Source: an uncultured Chloroflexota bacterium (GTDB lineage: Bacteria; Chloroflexota; Limnocylindria; Limnocylindrales; CSP1-4). From it: 35,722 nt of DNA. A model generated the notes under the pieces. It did not search any database and was not told the DNA's origin. It saw only the letters and a program-made list of their open reading frames with translations. Of the stretch, positions 35,464-35,722 are shown one piece after another. The stretch spans positions 1-35,722 of the forward strand of contig CAIYHO010000082.1 of NCBI GenBank assembly GCA_903925955.1. Reading direction: 5' to 3'. Position 1 is the stretch's first letter, and each line of letters starts with the position of its first letter. The position numbers and the translations under genes were made by a program.

Positions 35464-35722
35464 CCACCGTCTACACCCTGCGGATCGACGGCAAGGATGT
35501 CGCCGGCTCGGAGGGTGCGACGATCCTGGAGGTGGCGAGGGAGAACGGGATCGACATCCCGACGCTCTGCCACCTCGAAGGCATCTCTCCTCGCGGTGCC
35601 TGCCGCCTCTGCATGGTCGAGATCGCGGGCTCACCGAGGCTCGCCGCGGCCTGCCTGACGAAGGTCATCGAAGGCATGGAGGTCACGGCGCACTCCGAGC
35701 TCCTGCTGGAGTACCGCCGCAC
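35460..35722 (+). CDS. hoxU: Hydrogenase diaphorase [2Fe-2S] subunit HoxU-like (5' part, truncated by the window edge)
   Basis: ATGA overlap with hox[88 protein letters not shown]. Confidence 0.82.
   Translation, partial: MTTVYTLRIDGKDVAGSEGATILEVARENGIDIPTLCHLEGISPRGACRLCMVEIAGSPRLAAACLTKVIEGMEVTAHSELLLEYRR

Noticed and set aside
33607-35634. 675-aa minus-strand ORF opposite hoxF
   Set aside because: Antisense shadow of a well-identified conserved gene; Arg/Ala/Gly-rich sequence with no recognisable domain, as expected at this GC content.
33323-35722. Complex I nuoEFG operon
   Set aside because: No nuoA-D upstream, HoxE-like sequence features, HoxF-type N-terminal [2Fe-2S] domain and HoxU-like third gene; kept as an alternative only.

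Overview
This is a 35.7 kb, very GC-rich bacterial chromosomal window. Gene content and style suggest a Chloroflexota-like lineage, but that is inference only. Most ORFs in the supplied track are antisense or shadow ORFs produced by the GC bias; I kept about 20 protein genes and 2 tRNAs. (1) 1-13.7 kb, minus strand: a tightly packed MoxR/DUF58/BatA-like/VWA operon, preceded by an ABC-2 ATPase and permease, a Gly/Gln-rich membrane protein and a secreted or membrane protein of unknown function. (2) 13.9-18.6 kb, plus strand: DUF1015 protein, alpha/beta hydrolase, tRNA-Glu(CUC), and a coupled DUF1611 + enolase-superfamily dipeptide-epimerase pair (DgcN/DgcA-like). (3) 18.9-24.9 kb: small unknown protein, PAS hybrid histidine kinase with receiver domain, small helical protein, lipoprotein, orphan DNA methyltransferase. 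(4) 25-29 kb: a GNAT + NDP-forming acyl-CoA synthetase fusion, divergent from a histone-deacetylase/AcuC-like gene. (5) 29-32 kb: secreted seven-repeat RCC1 propeller protein, tRNA-Arg(UCU) with a tandem copy of its 3' end, and a short ORF that looks like an internally deleted hybrid kinase (PAS half joined to receiver half). (6) 32-35.7 kb: a DegT-like PLP enzyme and the start of a HoxEFU-type NAD-linked hydrogenase diaphorase operon that runs off the right edge. I saw no CRISPR array, transposase or phage module. The best candidates for follow-up are the PAS-REC chimera, the tandem duplications at gene 3' ends, the acetylation/deacetylation pair, the seven-bladed Cys-paired RCC1 protein and the hox locus.
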